A stretch of 64,000 nt of DNA from Pontiella agarivorans. Its GTDB lineage: Bacteria > Verrucomicrobiota > Kiritimatiellia > Kiritimatiellales > Pontiellaceae. Below the pieces are notes generated by a model. It was given only the letters and a program-made list of their open reading frames with translations, was not told where the DNA came from and did not search any database. The translations under genes were made by a program, and so were the position numbers. Within the stretch, counting starts at the first letter, position 1. Every line of letters starts with the position of its first letter. Location: contig NZ_JARVCO010000010.1 in assembly GCF_034531395.1 (NCBI RefSeq), forward strand, positions 930,001-994,000, given 5' to 3'. Positions 41,671 through 51,400 of the stretch are shown here, in pieces.

Positions 41671-42662
41671 CGTCTCCATTTAATCGGTCTGATCAGAGAT
41701 TCCAGGATTAAAATCAAGAGTGCAGCTCCCGCAAACCACTGGAAGCGTTCAGTCCATATTTTCGACATTCGGGTTTCCCGGTCTTCGCGCTGCAGCTGGG
41801 CGATACCCTGCTGGTAAACACGTTCGAGTCCGAAATCGCCCGGTGCAGAGCGGACATAGAATCCTCCGGTTTCAAAGGCGAGGCGTTCCAGCAGCTTTTC
41901 ATCGAGCGAACTTTTTACCACATTGCCTTTGGAATCTTTCACAAATCCTTCCGAAGTCTGGATTAAATCGCCTTCCTTTGTGCCGACGCCGATGGCAAAA
42001 ACGTGAATGCCTTCTTCCTTGAGCCGCGGCAGCAAGGCCAGGGGATCCCCGGTTGTACTCTCTCCATCGGAGATCAGAATAATCACTTTGTCGGATTGGG
42101 TTTCCTCTGATTTTTTAAAACTCTCGACAGACGTTTCCAGGGCCTGGAAAAGGTCGGTTCCGCCAATCGGAACAATGCCGGCATAAATGTCGTCAAGCAT
42201 CATGAGGAATGCGGCGTAGTCGATGGTGGCCGGGCACTGCAGAAAGGCATCGCCGGAAAAGGCCACGATGCCGATGCGGTCCCCGCTCAGTTCCTTCACC
42301 AAATCGCGAACGCCCCACTTCGCCTGCTGGAGGCGGTTGGGTTTGATGTCCTGCGCCAACATACTTTTCGAGGTGTCGAGGGCAACAATAATGCTTAGAC
42401 CATGTTGTTTGACCTCTTCCCATTTAAAGCCCCACTGCGGGCGGGCGAGGGCGGCAATCAGAAAGGCAAAAGCGAGTACGCGAAGAAAGTTTTTCGTCCG
42501 TTGCCGGCCCGGGGAAAGCAGCGGTATCATCGTCGGCCACAGTCCGTCATCGGCCATCTTCTTCAACAGGTGGATGCGACGACGCAGCATCAGGCCGGTA
42601 ATCAGCAGGAGAGGAAGCAGGGCAATCAGCCCAAGCAGGATATCCGGATTATGCCATTTCAT
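41661..42662 (-). CDS. batB: BatB, VWA-domain membrane protein
   Basis: A 333-aa inner-membrane protein with TM segments near the N-terminus (about 8-25 and 58-72) and C-terminus (about 308-325). A von Willebrand A domain lies between them. The MIDAS motif is VALDTSKSMLAQD (DxSxS), with later GGTDLFQALE (T) and IILISDGESTTGD (D). ATG overlaps the batA stop (ATGA). Bat proteins are linked to stress and oxygen tolerance, but the biochemical role is unsettled. A perfect TTTCCAGGGCCTGGAAA palindrome sits at 42134-42150. Confidence 0.87.
   Translation of the reverse strand: MKWHNPDILLGLIALLPLLLITGLMLRRRIHLLKKMADDGLWPTMIPLLSPGRQRTKNFLRVLAFAFLIAALARPQWGFKWEEVKQHGLSIIVALDTSKSMLAQDIKPNRLQQAKWGVRDLVKELSGDRIGIVAFSGDAFLQCPATIDYAAFLMMLDDIYAGIVPIGGTDLFQALETSVESFKKSEETQSDKVIILISDGESTTGDPLALLPRLKEEGIHVFAIGVGTKEGDLIQTSEGFVKDSKGNVVKSSLDEKLLERLAFETGGFYVRSAPGDFGLERVYQQGIAQLQREDRETRMSKIWTERFQWFAGAALLILILESLIRPIKWRRHE
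42134..42150. repeat. TTCCA-N5-TGGAA palindrome in batB
   Basis: TTTCCAGGGCCTGGAAA; Phe-Gln-Ala-Leu-Glu. Confidence 0.8.
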
Positions 42663-43624
42663 CAGGGCAACCTCCCGATTTTACTGAGCCCCAGCAGTTG
42701 CTCCAGCGCCAGAAAGGCGATTCCGGCAACCAGCCAGCCGAATGACTTTTCTTCGAAACGGGTGAAGCGTTCCACCTCAATTTCGGTTTTTTCCAATTGG
42801 TCGATTTCCTCATAAACCGCTTCAAGCGTTTCGAGATCTTTGGCGCGATAGAATTTAGCCCCGGTGGTTTTTGAAATTTTCTTCAACGTATCTTCATCCA
42901 CTTCCTGACGCTGCATAAAGAACCCGGTCCGTGCTCCGCCGGCTCCGATGGTGTAGATTTTGATGCCGAGCGCTTCGGCCGCACTGGCGGCATTTTCGGG
43001 GGACAGCGTTCCTGCATTATTGGCTCCGTCGGTCAGCAGAATAATGACCTTGCTCTTGGCCTCGCTGTCGCGCAGGCGGTTCACGGCCGAGGCAATGCCG
43101 TCGCCGATAGCGGTACGGTTGCCGTCGAGCATTTTGGTGTTCAGCCCCTCCATGCGCTCTACCAGCCAGCCGTGGTCGAGGGTGAGCGGGGCAACGGCGT
43201 AGGGCAGGGTGGCAAAGGCCACCATCCCGATCCGGTCGTTCGGGCGGTTCTCCAAAAAGCGGGTAATCACTTCCTGCGACGCTTCCAGACGGCTCATGCG
43301 CTGCCCGAATTTCTGGAAATCGCTTGTATCCATCGATCCGGAAAGGTCGAGCAGCAGAATAATGTCGACGGCTTCCGTTCGCACCCGGCTGTCTTCCAGC
43401 CCGCGCTGGGGACGGGCCAAAGCAACGATTATGCAGATGAGGCCGAGAGTGTAAAACAGCGGAATGACAGGTTGCAGACGAACGCGCCAGCTTTTGGGCA
43501 GTCCCTTCAGTACTGCGCCGCTGCTGAACTGCATCGATCGTTTCCGTACCATGTACAGCCGCAGCCACAGCAGCAGAGGAATCAGCAACAGGAGCAACAG
43601 GAAATATGGATAGGCGAGGCGCAT
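42662..43624 (-). CDS. batA: BatA, VWA-domain membrane protein
   Basis: A 320-aa protein with two N-terminal TM segments (about 5-22, 54-70), a VWA domain with MIDAS residues in LLLDLSGSMDTSD (DxSxS), NRTAIGDGIASAV (T) and IILLTDGANNAG (D), and a C-terminal TM (about 293-310). It precedes batB in the usual order. Start ATG 43624 overlaps the upstream stop (ATGA). The paired VWA proteins presumably form a complex with BatD in the envelope. Confidence 0.87.
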   Translation of the reverse strand: MRLAYPYFLLLLLLIPLLLWLRLYMVRKRSMQFSSGAVLKGLPKSWRVRLQPVIPLFYTLGLICIIVALARPQRGLEDSRVRTEAVDIILLLDLSGSMDTSDFQKFGQRMSRLEASQEVITRFLENRPNDRIGMVAFATLPYAVAPLTLDHGWLVERMEGLNTKMLDGNRTAIGDGIASAVNRLRDSEAKSKVIILLTDGANNAGTLSPENAASAAEALGIKIYTIGAGGARTGFFMQRQEVDEDTLKKISKTTGAKFYRAKDLETLEAVYEEIDQLEKTEIEVERFTRFEEKSFGWLVAGIAFLALEQLLGLSKIGRLP

Positions 43625-44595
43625 CAGCTTTGAGCCTCCATTTTGGTTTCTTCGACAAACTGCTGCGTGGTGGCGAAGGCGGATTCCATTGTAGAGCGGT
43701 CGGGGTGCCCTTTGGCAAATTTAACCATGTCGGCCTGGGTCATAAAATCGCGAAGAATACTTTGCTGGTCCATATTCAGTTCCGGTGACCGGCTCAAATT
43801 TTCCACGATTTCCTCGGTGGTTTCGTCGGTGGCATTCAGCCGGAAGCGTCCGTCGAGATAGGTCCGCAGAATCAGGGAGAGTTCGGTATAGAACGGGTTG
43901 CACTCGCCCTTTTCGAGAAGGCCTTTGTTTTTCAGGGTTTCCAATGCCTGGAAGGCGATAATATGCGGCGGAACCGGCGGTGCTGAAGGAATCAGCGTTT
44001 CGCGGTTTTTCCAGAGTTTGGACGTCAGGAGGCCGATCAGGAAAGCCAGCAGTACAGAACCGGGGATGATCCAGACCCAGGCCGGAATTCGACCGGGCAG
44101 TTTGTGAACCGGCTGTAGGTCGGCGATCTCGGAGGAGGCATCATCCGGAAGCGATGAGCTTACGGTCAGATTAATATCAGGAAAATTGGTCGAAAACAGG
44201 TCTTCACCCACCGCACAGGAAATCGTGCCGGTGGAAACCACATGTTCGCCGAGACGGAATGAAGTGATGGAATAACGGGTTTCGGATTGGGTCAGGCCAT
44301 CCTCACGTGGAATGTCATTCCAGTCTCTGGAAAGCAACACGACGTCTTTCTCCCTTCCAATCTCAGGAAGCACTAAAGTGCCGTTGGTTGGGTAATACGC
44401 CGTTACGGTCAGCTGGACTGGATCACCGATCAGAATGTCTTCACGATCAACTGAATATTCCACCGTCAGCCGATCCTGCGGCACAGCCTTCTGCTCAACC
44501 TCCTTACATCCGGCGAGGGCAAGCAATACGAGCCACGGAATAACACGGGTTAATGTGGATTTAAAAAACGCTGATCTATATGTATCGGTCTTCAT
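43624..44595 (-). CDS. Anchored lipoprotein of the Bat operon (DUF4381-like)
   Basis: A 323-aa protein with a signal ending LLALAGC (lipobox Cys about 30), a BatD-like Ig region (LTVEYSVDREDILIGDPVQL), one transmembrane segment (about 172-190, AWVWIIPGSVLLAFLIGLL) and a cytoplasmic helical part (PPHIIAFQALETLKNKGLLE, LSLILRTYLDGRFRLNATDE). The gene at this position in other Bat operons is often of DUF4381 type; that assignment is tentative. Its start and leader are encoded by inverted-repeat copy A. TTCCA-N5-TGGAA sites occur at 43939 and 44318. Confidence 0.7.
   Translation of the reverse strand: MKTDTYRSAFFKSTLTRVIPWLVLLALAGCKEVEQKAVPQDRLTVEYSVDREDILIGDPVQLTVTAYYPTNGTLVLPEIGREKDVVLLSRDWNDIPREDGLTQSETRYSITSFRLGEHVVSTGTISCAVGEDLFSTNFPDINLTVSSSLPDDASSEIADLQPVHKLPGRIPAWVWIIPGSVLLAFLIGLLTSKLWKNRETLIPSAPPVPPHIIAFQALETLKNKGLLEKGECNPFYTELSLILRTYLDGRFRLNATDETTEEIVENLSRSPELNMDQQSILRDFMTQADMVKFAKGHPDRSTMESAFATTQQFVEETKMEAQS
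43939..43953. repeat. TTCCA-N5-TGGAA palindrome in Bat lipoprotein gene (1)
   Basis: TTCCAATGCCTGGAA; Phe-Gln-Ala-Leu-Glu. Confidence 0.75.
44318..44332. repeat. TTCCA-N5-TGGAA palindrome in Bat lipoprotein gene (2)
   Basis: TTCCAGTCTCTGGAA; Ser-Arg-Asp-Trp-Asn frame. Confidence 0.75.
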
Positions 44596-44602
44596 CCGTG
44601 GC
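44532..44602. repeat. Inverted-repeat element copy A, encoding a signal peptide
   Basis: GCCACGGA (44532-44539) and TCCGTGGC (44595-44602) are perfect ends of a 71-bp element. The minus strand supplies the ATG, MKTDTYRSAFFKSTLTRVIPW, and so most of the lipoprotein leader. It shares CCACGGAATAACAC at one end and TTCAT-CGTGGCG at the other with copy B. Confidence 0.7.
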
Positions 44603-44604
44603 GT

Positions 44605-45495
44605 TTATCTCCGTTGGGCCCGCTGGCGGAAGAATTTGATAAATTCCTTTTCGTAGGGTTCTCCAGCGAAAAGGCGGATGGTGTCGATGCCGGCTTTGCG
44701 GTGCAGTTCGTCAATGGCCTCGGAGCGGGCCGTCTGGTCGGTCAGCAGTTTTTGCCGAACCTTACGGCTTGAGGTGTCAACCAATACGGTTTCGCCGGTT
44801 TCCGCGTCGTGCCAGTTGATCAATCCGATGTCCGGCCAGGCGATTTCCCGTTTATCGCCAATGACGACGCTGATGAGATCGTTGCGGCGCGCGGAAATTT
44901 TCAACAGCTGTTCATAGTGGTCGTTGAACATAAAGTCCGAGATAAGGAAGGTCACATTTTTACGGGTACTGATATGGTTGAGATAATCCAGTGCGGGGGC
45001 GGCGTTGGTACCTTTTCCCTGCGGTTTATGGGAAAGCATTTCGCGAACAAGCCGGAGGACGTGCCGGGTGCCTTTTTTCGGGGGGATATATTTTTCCACC
45101 TCTTCTGAAAAAAGAATCAGACCGATGCGGTCATTATTGCGGATGGCTGAAAAGGCCAGTACTGCGGCCACTTCGGCCGCGAGATCACGTTTCATCTGAT
45201 TGCCGCTGCCGAAAAGATGGGAGGCCGACACATCGACCACCAGCATGACGGTCATCTCGCGCTCTTCCACAAATTTCTTAATGTGCGGGGCACCGGTGCG
45301 GGCCGTGACATTCCAGTCGATGGTACGGATGTCATCGCCGGGCACATATTCGCGCACTTCATCAAACTCCATGCCGCGTCCTTTAAACGTGGAATGGTAC
45401 TGCCCGGCAAATACATCGTTTACCGCGTGTTTGGTCGTGATCTGGATCCGCCGAACTTTCTTCAGCAGTTCTTTATGGTCAATTGCGTCGTTCAT
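44605..45495 (-). CDS. DUF58 domain protein
   Basis: A 296-aa DUF58 protein of the moxR/Bat operon. It starts MNDAIDHKELLKKVRRIQI, followed by the family signature FAGQYHSTFKGRGMEFDEVR and YVPGDDIRTIDWNVTART. A VWA-like fold follows, with VMLVVDVSASHLFGSG and NVTFLISDFMF. It is probably cytoplasmic and may be a MoxR client. The frame is open to 45636, and another ATG lies at 45516, but family alignment favours ATG 45495. It ends 9 nt before the lipoprotein start. Confidence 0.85.
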   Translation of the reverse strand: MNDAIDHKELLKKVRRIQITTKHAVNDVFAGQYHSTFKGRGMEFDEVREYVPGDDIRTIDWNVTARTGAPHIKKFVEEREMTVMLVVDVSASHLFGSGNQMKRDLAAEVAAVLAFSAIRNNDRIGLILFSEEVEKYIPPKKGTRHVLRLVREMLSHKPQGKGTNAAPALDYLNHISTRKNVTFLISDFMFNDHYEQLLKISARRNDLISVVIGDKREIAWPDIGLINWHDAETGETVLVDTSSRKVRQKLLTDQTARSEAIDELHRKAGIDTIRLFAGEPYEKEFIKFFRQRAQRR

Positions 45496-45503
45496 GGTGG
45501 TAT

Positions 45504-45523
45504 GGGCGACATGCATGTCGCCC
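45504..45523. repeat. 20-bp perfect palindrome after moxR
   Basis: GGGCGACATGCATGTCGCCC is an exact 20-bp palindrome immediately following the moxR stop codon (45524-45526 on the minus strand). It could be a transcript-end hairpin, an operator, or a dispersed repeat. Confidence 0.75.
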
Positions 45524-46510
45524 TTACGGGACAGGGATTTCGCTGAGGATCTCTTTAATGAGATCTTCACTGGAAAGTTCTTCGGCTTCGGCTTCGTAGG
45601 AGACGATAACGCGGTGGCGAAGGACATCCGGGGCAATGGATTTAACGTCTTGCGGGGTGACGTAACCGCGGCCCTGCATGAAGGCGTGTGCGCGGGCGCC
45701 CATGGTCAGATTGATCGTGGCGCGCGGAGAAGCCCCGTACTGCAGATAGTCTTTAATATCGAGGTTGTACTTTTCCGGTTCGCGGGTGGCGAAGACGATG
45801 CTGAGGATATAATCTTTGATTTTATCGTCGATGTAGATTTCATCCACAATTTCGCGCGCCTTCAGTATCTCATCGGGATGCAGTACCGGGTTGATGGCGA
45901 TTTCGGTATTGGAATGGGCCATGCGGTCGAGAATCCGGCGTTCTTCTTCGATGGTGGGATAGCCGACCTTCAGTTTAAGCATAAAACGGTCAACCTGCGC
46001 TTCGGGCAGGGGATAAGTACCTTCCTGCTCAATCGGGTTTTCCGTGGCCATCACGAGGAAAGGTTTGGGCAGCTGAAAGGTTTCATCGCCGATTGTTACC
46101 TGTTTTTCCTGCATGGCTTCGAGCAGGGCACTCTGCACTTTGGCCGGAGCGCGGTTGATTTCGTCGGCCAGAATAACATTGGCGAAAACGGGGCCCTTCT
46201 TGATGATGAATTCGCCGTCTTTCTGGTTGTAGATCAGCGTTCCAATGAGGTCGGCGGGAAGGAGGTCGGGGGTAAACTGGATGCGCTGGAAGGCCGTGTC
46301 GAGGGCCTGGGCGAGGGTGTTGATGGTCAGCGTCTTGGCCAATCCGGGAACCCCTTCGAGTAAAACGTGGCCATTGGCCAGCATGCTGATGATGAGCCGG
46401 TCAATCAGATATTCCTGACCGACAATCACTTTGCCGATTTCTGATTTTAACGTGGGTACAAATGCGCTTGCTTCGCGGACTTTCTGATTAATGACTTCAA
46501 TTCCAGCCAT
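45524..46510 (-). CDS. moxR: MoxR-family AAA+ ATPase
   Basis: A 328-aa AAA+ ATPase heading the Bat operon. Walker A is GVPGLAKTLT (about 54), Walker B is LADEINRAPAKVQSALLEAM (about 115), sensor 1 is VMATENPIEQEGTYPLPEAQ, and the C-terminal lid has GASPRATINLTMGARAHAFM with the arginine. MoxR proteins are chaperone-like ATPases that act on VWA-domain partners, consistent with batA/batB and DUF58 downstream. GGGAG sits 8 nt before ATG 46510. Confidence 0.93.
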   Translation of the reverse strand: MAGIEVINQKVREASAFVPTLKSEIGKVIVGQEYLIDRLIISMLANGHVLLEGVPGLAKTLTINTLAQALDTAFQRIQFTPDLLPADLIGTLIYNQKDGEFIIKKGPVFANVILADEINRAPAKVQSALLEAMQEKQVTIGDETFQLPKPFLVMATENPIEQEGTYPLPEAQVDRFMLKLKVGYPTIEEERRILDRMAHSNTEIAINPVLHPDEILKAREIVDEIYIDDKIKDYILSIVFATREPEKYNLDIKDYLQYGASPRATINLTMGARAHAFMQGRGYVTPQDVKSIAPDVLRHRVIVSYEAEAEELSSEDLIKEILSEIPVP

Positions 46511-46576
46511 GTTCTAAGCTCCCTTGTTGTGTTGTAATGCGCTTTTCGACCGCAGAATGAAAGCTGCGTTCAAAAT

Positions 46577-47029
46577 TCATGCATTAATCTGTCGAAGTGC
46601 TTCAAACAGTACAACCGCCGCACAATTCGACAAATTGAGGGAGCGCACATTATCGAGTCTGATGGGAATGTTCAAGACTTGGTCAGAGGGTTGTGCATCG
46701 ATGATTTCATCGGGCAACCCATAGGTCTCATTGCCGAAAATGAGGAAATCACCGGGTTCAAACGCCGCATCATGAAAGATTTTTTTTCCGGCTGTGCTGA
46801 AGAAAAATTTCCGACCTTTGGAATTTTTTTCCAGGAATGTTCCAAAGTCCGGATAAACGTGGAGGTCGACCGAATCCCAGTAATCCAGTCCCGCCCGGCG
46901 GACGGCACGGTCGTCGATATTGAAACCGAGCGGTTCAATCAGGTGGAGCCTGGATCCGGTAGCCGCGCAGAGGCGGGATACATTGCCGGTATTGGGAGGA
47001 ATCGATGGATAGACCAGCACGATATTCAT
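46577..47029 (-). CDS. trmL: tRNA (cytidine(34)-2'-O)-methyltransferase TrmL
   Basis: A 150-aa SPOUT methyltransferase, the usual TrmL length. It begins MNIVLVYPSIPPNTGNVSRL, then CAATGSRLHLIEPLGFNID, a central RRAGLDYWDSVDLHVYPDF, LIFGNETYGLPDEII, and the knot motif IPIRLDNVRSLNLSNCAAVV. It methylates the wobble base of tRNA-Leu isoacceptors. ATG 47029 matches family starts; the longer frame to 47104 is not conserved-looking. It is upstream of moxR on the same strand with a gap of 66 nt. Confidence 0.92.
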   Translation of the reverse strand: MNIVLVYPSIPPNTGNVSRLCAATGSRLHLIEPLGFNIDDRAVRRAGLDYWDSVDLHVYPDFGTFLEKNSKGRKFFFSTAGKKIFHDAAFEPGDFLIFGNETYGLPDEIIDAQPSDQVLNIPIRLDNVRSLNLSNCAAVVLFEALRQINA

Positions 47030-47109
47030 TGGAATTTCCGGAAACTGGAAATCCATCTCCTGCCGCTTCCGGTCCGAAAAGCGCATCTGTTCATTTTTTC
47101 CCATAAGCC

Positions 47110-47788
47110 GGACAACATAATGCGCCGGCCCATGGGTGGAAATAAAAAATTCACTCTACCGCGGGGTAAACGGTTTCGCATTCGTTCTTCATGCTGACTC
47201 TGGTCCAGCCGAGGCCCGGGTTTTCTTCGCGCCCGCTTTTTAACTGATAAACATGCTACTCGCGGTCATAGGCCCATTCTCGGTCAGTATCGTTCTGCAC
47301 TTTTCAAAATGGACCGTGCTGTAGATGGAAGGGCAGGGGAAATGCGAAGTTCGGTAAACGGCCCCCGCCAGATCTTGAAGAGGTCGACGTGGTTTTCAAG
47401 GAATACCGCTTTCCTGTGATCCAGATGATCGGCCTCTATTTCGGCGTCATTGACATTGAAAAATGTCGAGTGGGGCGAGGTATTGGTTGTCCGTGCAGAA
47501 GAGGGTTGAGGGTGATCCCGGGGGAAAAGGGGATACGCCGGCATCCGGATAGATGTTGAAGTGGGTTCCAGCCGGCCTGCTTGTGTTCTGGGGAGGCCGC
47601 CGGAGCGAACCGAAACCGTTCGTCAATGAAGGCCGGCAGAGCATAATACGGCAACGGTTTTCTTTACAGTGTCTTCCGGTTGGTCGAGGGCTGTATGTTG
47701 CCCTTTGTGGAGGAGAATTTTGAAAGAGGACTAAACGGGTGTAATACAAAGAGGTTAGGATTTCATGGTACTGAATTTAAGCGAAACT
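47110..47788. other. Gene-poor 680-nt stretch
   Basis: No intact gene is convincing. Several short minus-strand frames read in a protein-like way over parts of 47284-47660 (for example AEIEADHLDHRKAVFLENH and AFIDERFRFAPAASPEHKQ) but in different frames. This could be a decayed gene with multiple frameshifts or chance. No repeats, tRNA or strong terminator are seen. Confidence 0.4.
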
Positions 47789-48469
47789 CTAAAATCCTGC
47801 GGTATAAGAAACAAAAAGGGCGATGCCGCTGATTTCGGAGGAGCCGCCGACTTCTGAAAAATCGGCATGGGCCCAGTTGGCGCGGGCTCCGAGGCCGAGC
47901 ATTCCTTTTTCATGTACTCGGAATTCGAATCCGGTGCGGGCGTACCAGCCCAGACCGAATACCGATTCGGAATCGTCATCCGTTGTGGTTCCGTCATCTG
48001 TCTCGGTACGATAGTTCGCATAGAGCATCAACGGTCCGCTGCCGGCATAGATGCGGACTTTTCTTCCCTGATCCAGGAAAAGGCTGGCGTACCCGCCGCC
48101 GGCCAGATCGAAGGTCCACATGGACGTGGAGAGGCTGACATACAGTCCGCTGCCGCCGGCGACAAGATAGTTGATTTTATCGAAGCGGAAACCGAGCAGG
48201 AAGGAGCATTCCAGGCCGTACTGGAAACGATCGCCTCGGGGCAGGGTGGTCCATGCGCCGCCGACCTGGGGCAGCAGTGAAACATCAACTCGTTCTGTTT
48301 CCCCGGAATCGGCATCGGGCGGAGCGAATTTCAGATCCTCATACTGCACCGCCCCGAGCAGGCCCGAAACCGTAAAGTTTTCCTCCCAGACATCATATTT
48401 ATGATATTGAGCGGATGCCGTGGCGGAAATGAGCGTGAGCAGGGCAAGGGCCGGTTTCAGTGTATGCAT
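47789..48469 (-). CDS. Outer-membrane-type protein of the RND efflux operon
   Basis: A 226-aa protein with a signal peptide (MHTLKPALALLTLISATASA) and repeated amphipathic strands (FTVSGLLGAVQYEDLKF, LYVSLSTSMWTFDLAGGGYA, LGWYARTGFEFRVHEKGMLG, ISGIALFVSYTAGF). A terminal Phe suggests a small outer-membrane beta-barrel. It begins 3 nt after the RND pump stop, so it belongs to that operon, but it is not a TolC-type channel. Function unknown. Confidence 0.7.
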   Translation of the reverse strand: MHTLKPALALLTLISATASAQYHKYDVWEENFTVSGLLGAVQYEDLKFAPPDADSGETERVDVSLLPQVGGAWTTLPRGDRFQYGLECSFLLGFRFDKINYLVAGGSGLYVSLSTSMWTFDLAGGGYASLFLDQGRKVRIYAGSGPLMLYANYRTETDDGTTTDDDSESVFGLGWYARTGFEFRVHEKGMLGLGARANWAHADFSEVGGSSEISGIALFVSYTAGF

Positions 48470-48472
48470 GAT

Positions 48473-51400
48473 TTATCCATCCTCTCGGGGGTCGGTCGGC
48501 AGTGCGGCCGGGGCCTTCTTCTTTTTTTCGGAGGCCTTCTGGACAATGTAATACAACATCGGCACAAAAATTAAACTGGCAACAGTGGCGACAAGCATGC
48601 CGCCGAACACGGTGGCCCCGAGTACGCGCCGGCTCATGGCACCGGCTCCGGTGGCAATGACGAGCGGAATAACCCCCAGAATGAAGGAGAACGCGGTCAT
48701 CAATACCGCGCGGAAGCGCAGGTTGGCCGCACTCAGCGCCGCATCAAAAATGGATTTGCCTTCTTCATGTTCCACTTTGGCAAACTCCACAATCAGAATG
48801 GCGGTTTTGGTGCAGAGACCGATCAGCAGTACGATCCCGACCTGGGCATAGACGTTGTTATCGAATGCCGCAACTTTCAGGGCAATGACCGCTCCAAGCA
48901 GAGCAGTCGGTACAGACAGGCAGACGGAAACCGGAATACTCCAGCTTTCATACTGCGCGGCCAGTACGAGATAGACCATGACGATGGCCAGGATGTATAT
49001 AATGGTGGTTCCGCCCTGAGCTTCTTTTTCCTGATACGAGAGTTCGGTCCATTCCACACCCATTGTATTCGGCAGTTTCCGGTCGGACATATTTTCCACG
49101 ATCGCCATGGCCTGGCCTGTGCTGTAGCCATCGCCGGGCTGGCCCATAATTTTGGCCGAGGGATACATGTTGTAGCGGGTGATGGATTGCGGTCCCAGAA
49201 TTTCTTCCACATCGATCACCGATCCGAGCGGCAGCATTTTTCCGTCGCGGCTGCGGATTTCCAGGTCGCGGATCTGGTCGGCTTCGCGGCGGAATTTACC
49301 GTCGGCCTGGGCGCGCACCTGGAAAACGCGGTTCATGTAGGTGAAGTCGTTCATGTAGACCGAGCCGTAGAAATACTGCAGTGCATTGAAGACGGCACTC
49401 ATGGAGACATTTTTGGACAGCACCTGATCGCGTGCAATATCCACAAAAAGCTGGGGAACATTGGCGCGGAAGGTCGTGTACATACCCTGCAGGCCGGATT
49501 GCGAATTGCCGTCGTTCATGAACTCTTCGGCCACCTGCTGCAGCGTACCCATTCCAACGCCGCCGCGATCCTGAAGCATCATCACCAGACCGCCGGACAT
49601 GCCGACCCCCGGAAGGGACGGCATCGGGAATGCGAAGGTGACGCCGTCTTTCAGCTGGGCCAGTTTCATGTTCAGTTCGCCGATGATTTTCGCCTGCGGC
49701 CGATCGGCCCGTTCGTCCCAGTGCTTAAACGTAACCACACTGAAGGCCGCGTTGGGAATTGCCGCTCCGTCGAGAATGGAAAAGCCGGCAATCGTCATGT
49801 AGTCGGCAATACCGTCCGTGCTGCCGATAATGGCATTGACCGATTTAATGAATTCATCTGTACGTTCCAGCGATGCCGCATCCGGCAGCTGAACATTGAC
49901 CATGCAGTAACCTTCGTCTTCCTGCGGCACAAAGCCGCCGGGCAGGTCGGAAAATCCGGAAAATGCCGCAAAGGCCATGACCGCAAAAGCGATCAGGCCG
50001 ATAGCCGCTTTGCGCAACGCCAGTTTTACAATTTTCAGGTAACCCGAGCGGGTTTTATCCATGCCTTTGTTGAAGGCCCCGAAGATGCCGGTTTTTGATT
50101 CCCCTTTGGAAGGACGCAATAGAATTCCGCACAGTGCCGGACTCAGCGTCAGGGCATTGATGGAGCTGAAGACGGTGGCTACGGAAATGGTTACAGCAAA
50201 CTGTTTGAACAGAATCCCCGTGATGCCCGGCATGAACGAGGTCGGGACAAATACCGAGAGCAGCACCAGCGTCGTGGCAATGACCGGACCGGAAACCTCG
50301 GTCATCGCCTGCATGGCGGCTTCTTTCGGAGGCAAGCCTTCCTCATCAATCAGGCGCGTGCAGTTTTCCACGACCACAATGGCATCATCCACCACAATAC
50401 CGATGACCAGCACGAGTCCGAACAGCGTAAACTGGTTGATGGAATAGCCCAGTCCCGCCATCGCGGCGAAGGTGCCGATCAGAGCGACCGGGATGGTGAC
50501 AGACGGGATAATCGTGGCGCGGATATTCTGCAGGAAAATATACACGGTCAAAACCACGAGAATCAGCGTAATGAACAGGGTGTTGAGCACCTCGGCGATG
50601 GAGGCTTTAACGACCACCGTATTGTCGTAGATAATGGTGTAATCCATGCCTTCAGGAAAGCCGGCCTTGAGGGCTTCCATTTTAGCGCGGACACCGGCGA
50701 CCACATCAAGGGCGTTTTCTCCGGGAATCTGATAGACCGCAATGGTGGAGGAAGGCTGTCCGTTGAGACTGGAGCGGATAATATAATTCTGGGCACCGAG
50801 TTCAACCCGGGCAATATCCCGGATACGCAGCAGCCGTCCATCGTCGCCGGTCCGGATGACAATGGCTCCGAATTCTTCAGCTTCCAGCAGGCGGCCCTTC
50901 ACCTGAAGGGTAAACTGGTTCGCCTGTCCTTTCGGTACCGGCGGTTCACCGATCTGGCCTGCCGCAACCTGCAGATTCTGTTCGCGGACCGCATTGACCA
51001 CATCGTCGGCCGTCAGACCGCGCGCTTTCATCTTTTCCGGATCGAGCCAGACCCGCATCGAATAGTTGCCCGCCCCGAAGGACTGTACTTCTCCAACCCC
51101 TGGAACGCGGGCCACTTCGTCTTTCACCCGGAGGGCTACATAGTTGGCCAGAAAGATGTCGTCGTGATTTTTGTTGGAACTGGTGAAGCCGATGTAGAGG
51201 TTGGCATCCGTCGATTTTTTCTGGGTGGAAACCCCGAGACGCTGTACTTCCTGAGGGAGCTGGGGAATCGCTTTGGCCACCCGGTTCTGCACCAGTACGT
51301 TGGCCATATCCAGGTCCGCGCCGGTTTCAAAGGTCACGGTCAGTTTCAAGGTTCCGTCGTTGGCACTGACGGAGTTCATATAGATCATGCCTTCGACGCC

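Noticed and set aside
45200-46363. 387-codon plus-strand frame over moxR and DUF58
   Set aside because: Antisense to AAA+ and DUF58 motifs; Phe/Gly-rich shadow composition.
48767-50098. 443-codon plus-strand frame across the RND pump
   Set aside because: Antisense shadow of a well conserved pump gene.
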